Shown here in pieces: positions 1-5,332 of a stretch of 7,338 bases of DNA. Each line of letters opens with the position of its first letter. Positions within the stretch are counted from its first letter, which is position 1. The DNA comes from an uncultured Collinsella sp. (GTDB lineage Bacteria; Actinomycetota; Coriobacteriia; Coriobacteriales; Coriobacteriaceae). The notes below the pieces were generated by a model that ran no database searches, was not told the origin of the DNA, and worked only from the letters and a program-made list of their open reading frames with translations. A program made the position numbers and the translations under genes. The DNA lies in NCBI GenBank assembly GCA_900550815.1, contig URTW01000100.1, positions 1-7,338 of the forward strand. The letters run 5' to 3'.

Positions 1-48
1 ACGCGGGGCGGCCTGGGTGGGGGCGATGCTTTGGGAGGAGGGGCTTAC

Positions 49-588
49 TTAGTTGAAGTGGGGGTTTATGGCTGAGAGGTAGGCTTTGGCTACGTCCTCT
101 TTTGGGGCTTGGAAGTTGTGCCAGGCCCACCATTGGACCATTCCTACGAAGCTTGAGGCTATGTGGTGTAGTAGGAAGCTTCGGTCCATGGTGGCGGCGG
201 GGCCGTTTGGGTCGGTAGGGACGGTTTCGGCTGCGCGCGACATGATGGTCTTGCGGAGGCAGTCGGCGAAGACGCGTGAGCCGGCGCCGGCTACCAGTGC
301 CCGTACACCCTGCCGACGATTCCAGAGGTTGTTGAGGATATGCTCGACCTGTACGAGCGGGTCATCGAGGGGCGTACCGTCATCGTCGAGGGCATGGGTG
401 CAGATGTCGCGCACGAGCTCAGCGAGCAGGTCATCTTTGCTCTTGAAGAGGCCGTAGAACGTGGCCCGACCCACATGGGCGCGAGCAATGATGTCGCCGA
501 CGGTGATCTTGCCGTAGTCCTCCTCGCGAAGGAGCTCGGAAAACGCCGCAACGATGGCGGCACGGCTTTTTGCCTTGCGGGCATCCAT
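49..588 (-). CDS. TetR/AcrR-family transcriptional regulator
   Basis: This 179-residue protein has the usual TetR layout. An N-terminal DNA-binding domain covers about residues 8-55, with the helix-turn-helix around 28-48 (ITVGDIIARAHVGRATFYGLF) and the typical KSKDDLL continuation. A helical ligand and dimerisation domain of normal length follows, with the aromatic stretch QWWAWHNF near residue 155. The ATG lies two bases after the larC stop (TAA CC ATG) and has no convincing Shine-Dalgarno site, so translation probably depends on coupling to larC. It is the last gene of a larB-larC-tetR operon and may control that operon through the inverted repeat at 2340-2373; this is inference. The last 46 codons contain 15 A-ending codons (CTA, ATA, TCA, GTA, CAA, AAA) against 2 in the first 46, a marked shift inside one gene. 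The ligand cannot be told from sequence. Confidence 0.9.
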   Translation of the reverse strand: MDARKAKSRAAIVAAFSELLREEDYGKITVGDIIARAHVGRATFYGLFKSKDDLLAELVRDICTHALDDDGTPLDDPLVQVEHILNNLWNRRQGVRALVAGAGSRVFADCLRKTIMSRAAETVPTDPNGPAATMDRSFLLHHIASSFVGMVQWWAWHNFQAPKEDVAKAYLSAINPHFN

Positions 589-590
589 GG

Positions 591-1502
591 TTATGCGTCC
601 GCGTCAACGAGCAGGCAGCGGAGCGTACCGGAGCAACCCTCGTAGGGGCGCTTACCGGCGCCGTAGCCGACGGCCTCGATGCGGTAGCGGGCCGGCAGGT
701 GCTCGGACGTGCGCAGCGCGGCGACGATGGCGGCGCCCGTGGGCGTCACGAGCTCGCCGGCGACCGGTGCAGGCGTGAGGGCGATATTGCCCGCCTGACA
801 CAGGTTGACGACAGCGGGGACGGGAATGGGCATGAGGCCGTGGGCGCAGCGGATGGTGCCGTGGCCCTCGGAGAGCGACTCGACTACGATGTCCTCAATA
901 CCCAGGTCGTCGAGGCAGATGGCGACAGAGCAGACGTCGACGATGGAGTCGACGGCGCCCACCTCGTGGAACATGACGGTGTCGGGCGTTTTGCCGTGAG
1001 CCTTTGCCTCGGCAACGGCGAGTGCGGAAAAAATGGCGAGGGCGCGACGCTTGGCGCCATCGCTTAGCTGTGAACCGTCGATGATGGCGGTGACGTCCGC
1101 CAAAGAGCGGTGGTGATGGTGGTGGGCGTGATGATGGCCCTCGTGGCCATGGCCGTGGGCCTCATGCTCATGCGTGTGCTCGTGTTCGTGCTCGTCATGG
1201 TCATGATGATGGTGTTCGTGCTCATGTGCGTGCTCGGCAGCTGCTTCGTTGCCGTAGAGCCAGGCCATGTCGTGGTCGTGGTTCTCGAGCCCCTCTGCCA
1301 ACTGAACGTCAAAGTCGCAGGCGTCGATGCCATGCTTGTTTACGCGCGTTACAGCGATCGAAAAGCCGTCGACCGGCAGCGTGGCGAGCTGTTCGCGCAG
1401 GTGCTCCTCGCTGGCGCCCAGGTCGAGCAGGGCCGCGACGGTCATATCGCCGCTGATGCCCGAAGTGCCGTCGATGATAAGCGTGTGCTGATGGTTGGAC
1501 AT
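591..1502 (-). CDS. larC: LarC-type nickel insertion protein, N-terminal half only
   Basis: LarC inserts nickel into the pyridinium-3,5-bisthiocarboxylic acid mononucleotide to finish the nickel-pincer cofactor of lactate racemase-type enzymes, using CTP. The family signatures seen are DGTSGISGDM (residues 11-20), a long His-rich insert (91-131), FHEVGAVDSIVD, HGLMPIPVPAV and GELVTPTGAAI. The protein has 303 residues and ends a few residues after GYGAGKRP, where the N-terminal (LarC1) part of the family ends. Full LarC proteins are about 400 residues or more, and the C-terminal LarC2 part, which carries the CTP site, is missing. In Lactiplantibacillus the two parts are joined by a programmed frameshift, but here no slippery run precedes the stop and the next frame encodes TetR. 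The ATG has a good AAGGAG six bases upstream, embedded in the end of larB. Either a LarC2 is encoded elsewhere or this protein does only part of the job. Confidence 0.88.
   Translation of the reverse strand: MSNHQHTLIIDGTSGISGDMTVAALLDLGASEEHLREQLATLPVDGFSIAVTRVNKHGIDACDFDVQLAEGLENHDHDMAWLYGNEAAAEHAHEHEHHHHDHDEHEHEHTHEHEAHGHGHEGHHHAHHHHHRSLADVTAIIDGSQLSDGAKRRALAIFSALAVAEAKAHGKTPDTVMFHEVGAVDSIVDVCSVAICLDDLGIEDIVVESLSEGHGTIRCAHGLMPIPVPAVVNLCQAGNIALTPAPVAGELVTPTGAAIVAALRTSEHLPARYRIEAVGYGAGKRPYEGCSGTLRCLLVDADA
1110..1232 (-). repeat. Histidine-rich low-complexity tract inside larC
   Basis: Residues 91-131 of LarC contain 24 histidines in 41 residues, alternating mainly with Glu, Asp, Gly and Ala, encoded by CAT/CAC-rich DNA. 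Such loops are common in nickel-handling proteins (LarC, HypB, UreE) and are taken to bind or store metal. The tract is repetitive at DNA level, so its length may vary between strains. Confidence 0.85.
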
Positions 1503-1512
1503 GGAATGCTCC

Positions 1513-2295
1513 TTAACGGGCGCAGGATGTGCCGGCGCTCAGATGATTGATAAGACTTGCCTGGTAGGCGGCACCAAAGCCGTTGTCGATATTGACGACC
1601 GAAACGCCGCTGGCACAGGAGTTGAGCATGGCGAGCAGCGCGGCTACGCCTCCAAAATTTGCGCCGTAGCCCACGCTGGTGGGAACGGCGATGACCGGAC
1701 AGCTCACCAGGCCGCCGATAACGCTCGCCAGGGCGCCCTCCATGCCGGCGATGGCGATGACCACCTGCGCCTGGGCAAGTTCCTCGGCATGCGCGAGCAG
1801 GCGGTGCAGGCCTGCGACACCTACGTCGTAGAGGCGGTCGACCTCGTTGCCATAGAATTCGGCCGTCAACGCGGCTTCCTCGGCGACGGGCAGGTCGCTC
1901 GTACCGGCGCAGGCGACAACGATGCGTCCGTTGCCGGTAGGGGAGGGCTTGCCGCCCACGAGGGCGAGCTGTGCGTCTGGGACATATCCCAGGTCGATGC
2001 CGTTGCCGAGGAGCTTCGAGGCGCGGGCTGCCTTTTCGGCGTCCAGGCGCGTGACCAGGATGCGCACCTGGCCGGCATTGAGTAATGCTTTGATAATGGC
2101 GGCAATCTGCTCGGCGGTTTTACCGGCGCCGTAGACAACCTCGCCGGCTCCCTGGCGCACCCCGCGCGAAAGATCGAGCTGCGCAAAACCCAGATCGGCG
2201 GTTGGCGCCGTCTGGAGGCGCGTGAGGGCGACTGCCGGGGTGACTACTCCGTCGGCAACATCGCTCAGCAATTGCTCAAGATCTCGCTTATCCAT
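1513..2295 (-). CDS. larB: LarB, nicotinic acid adenine dinucleotide carboxylase/hydrolase
   Basis: LarB carboxylates the pyridinium C5 of nicotinic acid adenine dinucleotide and cleaves the phosphoanhydride, the first step of nickel-pincer nucleotide synthesis. The C-terminal half is a PurE-like fold with very clear family motifs: GTSDLPVAEEAALTAE, DRLYDVGVAGLHRLL, AGMEGALASVIGGLV, CPVIAVPTSVGYGANFGG, MLNSCASGVSVVNIDNGFG. Cys227 in SCASG fits the cysteine reported near position 221 of the Lactiplantibacillus enzyme as the one that attacks the pyridinium ring. The chosen ATG gives 260 residues, the usual length, and is preceded by AAGGGA at six bases. A GTG 33 bases further upstream is in frame but adds no family-like sequence. 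First gene of the larB-larC-tetR operon. No larA or larE is visible in the window, so the sulfur transferase and the client enzyme must be elsewhere. Confidence 0.95.
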   Translation of the reverse strand: MDKRDLEQLLSDVADGVVTPAVALTRLQTAPTADLGFAQLDLSRGVRQGAGEVVYGAGKTAEQIAAIIKALLNAGQVRILVTRLDAEKAARASKLLGNGIDLGYVPDAQLALVGGKPSPTGNGRIVVACAGTSDLPVAEEAALTAEFYGNEVDRLYDVGVAGLHRLLAHAEELAQAQVVIAIAGMEGALASVIGGLVSCPVIAVPTSVGYGANFGGVAALLAMLNSCASGVSVVNIDNGFGAAYQASLINHLSAGTSCAR

Positions 2296-2301
2296 ATATG
2301 T

Positions 2302-2307
2302 TCCCTT
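2302..2307 (-). promoter_or_regulatory. larB ribosome binding site
   Basis: AAGGGA lies six bases before the ATG at 2295 on the minus strand. It decides the start of larB in favour of this ATG over the in-frame GTG at 2328, which has no comparable site. Confidence 0.7.
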
Positions 2308-2339
2308 CGACGGCGCAAAGTCTAGCACTCAAAGGGTAT

Positions 2340-2373
2340 GTTTCCGAACACTAAGACAAAATTGTTCGGAAAC
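2340..2373. promoter_or_regulatory. Perfect 11-bp inverted repeat, probable operator of larBC-tetR
   Basis: GTTTCCGAACA (2340-2350) and TGTTCGGAAAC (2363-2373) are exact reverse complements separated by 12 bases. The larB-distal arm overlaps the last bases of the -10 box proposed at 2372-2377 and the repeat would cover the transcription start, a classic repressor position. The start point lies within the repeat, so a complete RNA hairpin is unlikely, and no T-run follows on either strand; a protein-binding site is the better reading. The TetR product of the same operon is the obvious candidate, but this is inferred from position alone. Confidence 0.6.
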
Positions 2374-2400
2374 TATAGGACAGACTGATTCTCTTGTTAG
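2372..2400 (-). promoter_or_regulatory. Putative promoter of larB-larC-tetR
   Basis: On the minus strand CTAACA (2400-2395, 4 of 6 matches to TTGACA) is followed after 17 bases by TATAGT (2377-2372, 5 of 6 matches to TATAAT). It starts about ten bases after the serB stop and would give a larB leader of roughly 70 bases. No terminator is seen between serB and larB, so read-through from serB is also possible. Confidence 0.5.
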
Positions 2401-2409
2401 AAGGATCGA

Positions 2410-3045
2410 CTAGTCGCGCAGGATGATGTCCATGGCGAGCATCAGGTTGCGCTCATCGATGGCAAACGGGGCGGCTTCGCGCGTCTTGGGCTTGGCGCAA
2501 AACGCGATGCCCGTGCCCGCGGCCTGAATCATGGGGATGTCGTTGGCGCCGTCACCGATCGCGACGGTGTGGGCCATGTCGACACCGCACTCAACCGCCC
2601 AATCCAGCAGCTGGATGAGCTTGGACTCCTTGGTCACAATGTCTGCCGCCAGCTTGCCGGTGAGCTTGCCGTCCACGACTTCCAGACGGTTGGCCAGGCA
2701 AAAATCGATGCCCGCGGCGGCCACGATCTTGTCGGCGACCTCGTGGAAGCCGCCGCTCACCACGCCGACCTTCCAGCCCTTGCTGTGCGCCGAGCGCACA
2801 AGCTCCAGCGCGCCGGGAGTAAACGTCACGCGCTCAAAGGTGCGCTCGAACACGCTCTCATCCAAGCCGGCAAGCAGCCCCACGCGCTCCTCGAGCGCCT
2901 GCTTAAAGTCAAGCTCGCCGCGCATGGCGCGTTCGGTGATCTGTGCTACCTGCTCGCCCACGCCGGCTTCCTCGCCCAACAGGTCGATGACTTCCTGGTT
3001 GATGAGCGTGGAGTCGATATCCATAACAATGAGGCGTGCAGTCAT
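2410..3045 (-). CDS. serB: Phosphoserine phosphatase (short type)
   Basis: SerB removes phosphate from O-phospho-L-serine in the last step of serine synthesis. It is a HAD-superfamily hydrolase. Motif I is DIDST (nucleophile Asp9, general acid/base Asp11), motif II is SGG (Ser97), a lysine in the TKESK segment (139-142) serves motif III, and GDGANDIPM (164-172) supplies the magnesium-binding aspartates. The helical cap with the substrate-side MRGELDFKQALEERV segment is complete. The chosen ATG gives 211 residues, like other short SerB proteins that lack the N-terminal ACT-like extension of the E. coli enzyme. GGAAAGG sits six bases upstream. An in-frame GTG 45 bases further up adds a stretch without family similarity. 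The gene is divergent from aspS. Confidence 0.94.
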   Translation of the reverse strand: MTARLIVMDIDSTLINQEVIDLLGEEAGVGEQVAQITERAMRGELDFKQALEERVGLLAGLDESVFERTFERVTFTPGALELVRSAHSKGWKVGVVSGGFHEVADKIVAAAGIDFCLANRLEVVDGKLTGKLAADIVTKESKLIQLLDWAVECGVDMAHTVAIGDGANDIPMIQAAGTGIAFCAKPKTREAAPFAIDERNLMLAMDIILRD

Positions 3046-3051
3046 GACGGG

Positions 3052-3058
3052 CCTTTCC
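3052..3058 (-). promoter_or_regulatory. serB ribosome binding site
   Basis: GGAAAGG on the minus strand ends six bases before the ATG at 3045. It favours this start over the GTG at 3090. Confidence 0.6.
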
Positions 3059-3186
3059 AAGTGCTGTTTTATTGGGGCATATTGTCGCACGTGACGAGCG
3101 CGGGCGGGTGCCGCGGTGCGTCAATTGTTTCGTCTCCGTCAAGTCTTTGGGCAGGAGCTACTTTTCCGCGGCACATCGACACAGGT

Positions 3187-3196
3187 GCGATAAGAT
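3187..3196 (+). promoter_or_regulatory. Candidate -10 region for aspS
   Basis: GCGATAAGAT includes TAAGAT (3191-3196), the same hexamer seen at the likely galactosidase promoter (6670-6675). A TG one base before GATAAG could act as an extended -10. No good -35 is visible at the right distance. It would leave a leader of about 100 bases before aspS. Confidence 0.3.
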
Positions 3197-3212
3197 AGAA
3201 CGCCATGTCTGG

Positions 3213-3280
3213 CTGCGCGGTTTACGCAGGCTGGGCAAATCTGTACGACGCCGCCCGGAACGACACGGGGCGGCACAGAT
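3213..3280 (+). promoter_or_regulatory. Structured 5' leader of aspS (two hairpins)
   Basis: Hairpin 1 is CTGCG (3213-3217), a seven-base loop CGGTTTA, and CGCAG (3225-3229). Hairpin 2 joins ATCTGT (3239-3244) to ACAGAT (3275-3280) outside and GCCGCCC (3250-3256) to GGGCGGC (3268-3274) inside, with a five-base bulge ACGAC on the 5' side, 13 pairs in all. Hairpin 2 ends five bases before the AAGGAGG ribosome binding site and has no T-run, so it is not a terminator. It may affect translation. No T-box core is seen. Confidence 0.45.
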
Positions 3281-3301
3281 CCATAAAGGAGGATCACTGG
3301 T

Positions 3302-5089
3302 ATGAGCCAGACCCGTCCCATCGACGAGCATTCCATGCACACCCGTACCTGCGGCGAGCTTCGCCGCGAGAACGTGGGCGAAGAGGTCACCCTCACCGGT
3401 TGGGTGAGCCGTCGCCGCGACCACGGCGGCCTTATCTTCTGCGATCTTCGCGACCGCGAGGGCATCACGCAGCTCACCTTCGACCCCGAGCACTCCGACG
3501 GCGACGCCTTTAAGATCGCCGAGACCATGCGTCCCGAGTGGCCCATCAAGATCCACGGCGTCGTGCGCTCCCGTGGCGAGGAGACCACCAACACCAAGCT
3601 CGCGACCGGCGAGATCGAGGTCCTGACCGACCACGCCGAGGTTCTCAACACGTCCGTCACCCCGCCGTTCCAGATCGAGGACGGCATCGAGACCAGCGAG
3701 GACACCCGCCTGCGCTATCGCTATCTGGACCTCCGCCGTCCCGAGATGATGGCCAACCTCAAGCTGCGCTCCGACTTTACCTTTGCCATTCGCGAGGCAC
3801 TGCACAACCGTGAGTTCATGGAGGTCGAGACGCCCTCCCTGTTCAAGTCCACGCCCGAGGGCGCCCGCGACTTCATCGTTCCCAGCCGCATCCAGCCGGG
3901 CAACTTCTACGCCCTGCCGCAGTCCCCGCAGCTTCTGAAGCAGCTGCTCATGGTCGGTGGCGTCGAGCGCTACTACCAGGTCGCCAAGTGCTTCCGCGAC
4001 GAGGACCTGCGTGCCGACCGTCAGCCCGAGTTCACCCAGGTCGATATCGAGATGTCCTTCGTGGACCAGAACGCTCTCATGCGCGCGCTCGAAGAGGTTC
4101 TTGCCGATGCCTTCGGTCGCATGGGCGTCGAGATGCCCACGCCGCTGCGTCGCATGGACTACTGGGAGGCCATGGACACCTATGGCTCCGACAAGCCCGA
4201 TACCCGCTATGGCATGCACCTGGTCGACCTGACCGACATCTTTGCCAACTCCAAGTTCAAGGTCTTTGCGACCGCCGCAAATGAGGAGGGCTCTGTCGTC
4301 AAGGCCATCAACGCTAAGGGCGCCGGTGCCTGGGCACGTGCCAAGATCGATAAGCTCGCCGGCGTGGCCTCCACGTTTGGCGCCAAGGGCCTGGCATGGA
4401 TCGCCTTCCGCGAGGACGGCTCCATCAACAGCCCCATCGTCAAGTTCTTCTCGGACGAGGAGATGGCGGCTCTGCGCGAGCGCATGGACGTCGAGCCCGG
4501 CGACCTTGTGATGTTCGCCGCCGGCCCGCGCCTACTCTCTGACGAGATCCTGGGCGGCATGCGTTCTCACATGGCCAACGCACTCGAGATCAAGCGCGAG
4601 GGCCACGACTTCCTGTGGGTCGTCAACTTCCCGCTGTTCCACTGGGATGAGGACCGCAAGGCTTACGCTGCCGAGCACCAGCCGTTCACCCTGCCGACCG
4701 AGACCGACATCGCCAAGATCGAGGCCGACCCGCTGGCGGCCGGTTCCTGCACCTACGACTTTGTCATGGACGGCTTTGAGGCCGGCGGCGGCGGTATGCG
4801 TATCCACAACGCCGAGATGCAGATGTCCATGCTCAAGCTCCTGGGCTTTACCGAGGAGCGCGCCGAGTCTCAGTTCGGCTTCCTCATGGAGGCCCTCAAG
4901 TTTGGTGCGCCCCCGATGGGCGGTTTCGCTCTGGGGCTGGACCGCGTGTGCATGCTGCTTACCGGTTCCGACTCCATCCGCGACGTCATGGCGTTCCCCA
5001 AGACGGCCAGCGGCTCTGACCTTATGTCGGGCGCCCCGAGTGCCGTTAGCGGTGCCCAGCTCAAGGACGTCAGCCTGCGCCTGATGTAG
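3302..5089 (+). CDS. aspS: Aspartyl-tRNA synthetase
   Basis: AspRS charges tRNA-Asp with aspartate in the cytoplasm. At 595 residues it is a full bacterial-type class IIb enzyme. The OB-fold anticodon-binding domain (about 12-120) contains GWVSRRRDHGGLIF. The catalytic core has YRYLDLRRPEM (139-149), ETPSLFKSTPEGARDF, FYALPQSPQLLKQLLM, motif 2 FRDEDLRADRQPEFTQ (231-246) and motif 3 GLDR (545-548, Arg548). The bacterial GAD insertion lies between about 285 and 420. AAGGAGG (3286-3292) nine bases before the ATG fixes the start. The E. coli protein begins near Met12 of this one, so there is a short N-terminal extension. His41 in RRRDHGG corresponds to a residue linked to tRNA-Asn acceptance in non-discriminating AspRS, though Glu94 stands where such enzymes often have Gly. 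The gene is monocistronic, between a structured leader and a strong terminator. Confidence 0.98.
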   Translation: MSQTRPIDEHSMHTRTCGELRRENVGEEVTLTGWVSRRRDHGGLIFCDLRDREGITQLTFDPEHSDGDAFKIAETMRPEWPIKIHGVVRSRGEETTNTKLATGEIEVLTDHAEVLNTSVTPPFQIEDGIETSEDTRLRYRYLDLRRPEMMANLKLRSDFTFAIREALHNREFMEVETPSLFKSTPEGARDFIVPSRIQPGNFYALPQSPQLLKQLLMVGGVERYYQVAKCFRDEDLRADRQPEFTQVDIEMSFVDQNALMRALEEVLADAFGRMGVEMPTPLRRMDYWEAMDTYGSDKPDTRYGMHLVDLTDIFANSKFKVFATAANEEGSVVKAINAKGAGAWARAKIDKLAGVASTFGAKGLAWIAFREDGSINSPIVKFFSDEEMAALRERMDVEPGDLVMFAAGPRLLSDEILGGMRSHMANALEIKREGHDFLWVVNFPLFHWDEDRKAYAAEHQPFTLPTETDIAKIEADPLAAGSCTYDFVMDGFEAGGGGMRIHNAEMQMSMLKLLGFTEERAESQFGFLMEALKFGAPPMGGFALGLDRVCMLLTGSDSIRDVMAFPKTASGSDLMSGAPSAVSGAQLKDVSLRLM

Positions 5090-5112
5090 GCGAGCGGCTA
5101 CATATTGCCCGT

Positions 5113-5147
5113 AACGAGGGAAGGACGCGTGCCTTCCCTCGTTTTTT
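5113..5147 (+). terminator. Intrinsic terminator of aspS
   Basis: AACGAGGGAAGG (5113-5124) and CCTTCCCTCGTT (5132-5143) form a perfect 12-bp stem with a seven-base loop, followed by a run of T to 5147. It begins 23 bases after the aspS stop. Confidence 0.93.
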
Positions 5148-5179
5148 ATGCGCCGAGGTTGAGAGGGCTTGGGATGACC

Positions 5180-5202
5180 GGGCGTCGCGGAAAGCGCGAC
5201 CC
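5180..5202. repeat. Small GC-rich hairpin in the aspS-lacI gap
   Basis: GTCGCG (5184-5189) pairs with CGCGAC (5195-5200) around GAAAG, and can extend by two G-C pairs past a bulged base. No T-run follows on either strand. Its role is unknown. The rest of 5148-5219 shows nothing recognisable. Confidence 0.35.
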
Positions 5203-5219
5203 AGAATTCGGCAAAATAA

Positions 5220-5265
5220 TGGGGCACAGTTTCCGGTTGAGCTGTCTAACGGAAACTGTGCCCCA
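5220..5265 (-). terminator. Palindrome A, 16-bp stem, 3' of the LacI-family gene
   Basis: TGGGGCACAGTTTCCG (5220-5235) and CGGAAACTGTGCCCCA (5250-5265) are exact reverse complements around a 14-base loop. On the minus strand the stem is followed by ATTATTTTG, so it can act as a terminator for transcripts from the LacI-family gene. It aligns without gaps to palindrome B and shares the loop motif AGACAG with it. Confidence 0.6.
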
Positions 5266-5277
5266 GAACGAGCGCTC

Positions 5278-5331
5278 AAAACGGGACAGGCTTTCCGCAA
5301 CAACTGTCTGGCGAAAAGCCTGCCCCAGTTT
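5278..5331 (-). terminator. Palindrome B, 3' of the LacI-family gene
   Basis: The core at 5283-5297 pairs with 5312-5326 around a 14-base loop, with AAAC/GTTT flanks extending the stem. It starts right after the stop codon of the LacI-family gene. In minus-strand RNA all 15 core pairs form, two of them as G-U wobbles. In plus-strand RNA the same two positions would be A-C mismatches. GTTTTG follows the minus-strand stem, giving a weak terminator-like tail. Confidence 0.55.
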
Positions 5332-5332
5332 C

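Noticed and set aside
591..640. Programmed frameshift joining larC to a second half
   Set aside because: No slippery run precedes the stop, and none of the frames beyond it encodes LarC2-like sequence; the tetR frame is a genuine regulator.
1495..2085. Plus-strand open frame over larB
   Set aside because: It lies opposite a clear LarB, with composition typical of a complementary-frame shadow.
2296..2328. GTG start 11 codons upstream for larB
   Set aside because: No ribosome binding site there, and the ATG at 2295 has AAGGGA at ideal spacing and gives the family's normal length.
2340..2373. Inverted repeat as a serB terminator
   Set aside because: No T-run follows the stem on the minus strand, and the repeat overlaps a good promoter, so an operator is more likely.
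3046..3090. GTG start 15 codons upstream for serB
   Set aside because: The added residues are unlike the family, and the ATG at 3045 has GGAAAGG at six bases.
3197..3301. T-box riboswitch in front of aspS
   Set aside because: No T-box core sequence, specifier stem or terminator/antiterminator pair can be found.
3158..4219. Open frame of 353 codons antisense to aspS
   Set aside because: It mirrors the codon bias of aspS, has repetitive Leu/Gly/Val/Asp/His composition and no recognisable domain. The plus-strand aspS is certain.
4532..5227. Open frame of 231 codons antisense to the 3' end of aspS
   Set aside because: It runs through the aspS terminator and shows no family motif; a shadow of GC-rich codon use.
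5220..5331. CRISPR-like repeats
   Set aside because: Only two copies, diverged and self-complementary, without spacers of uniform unique sequence.
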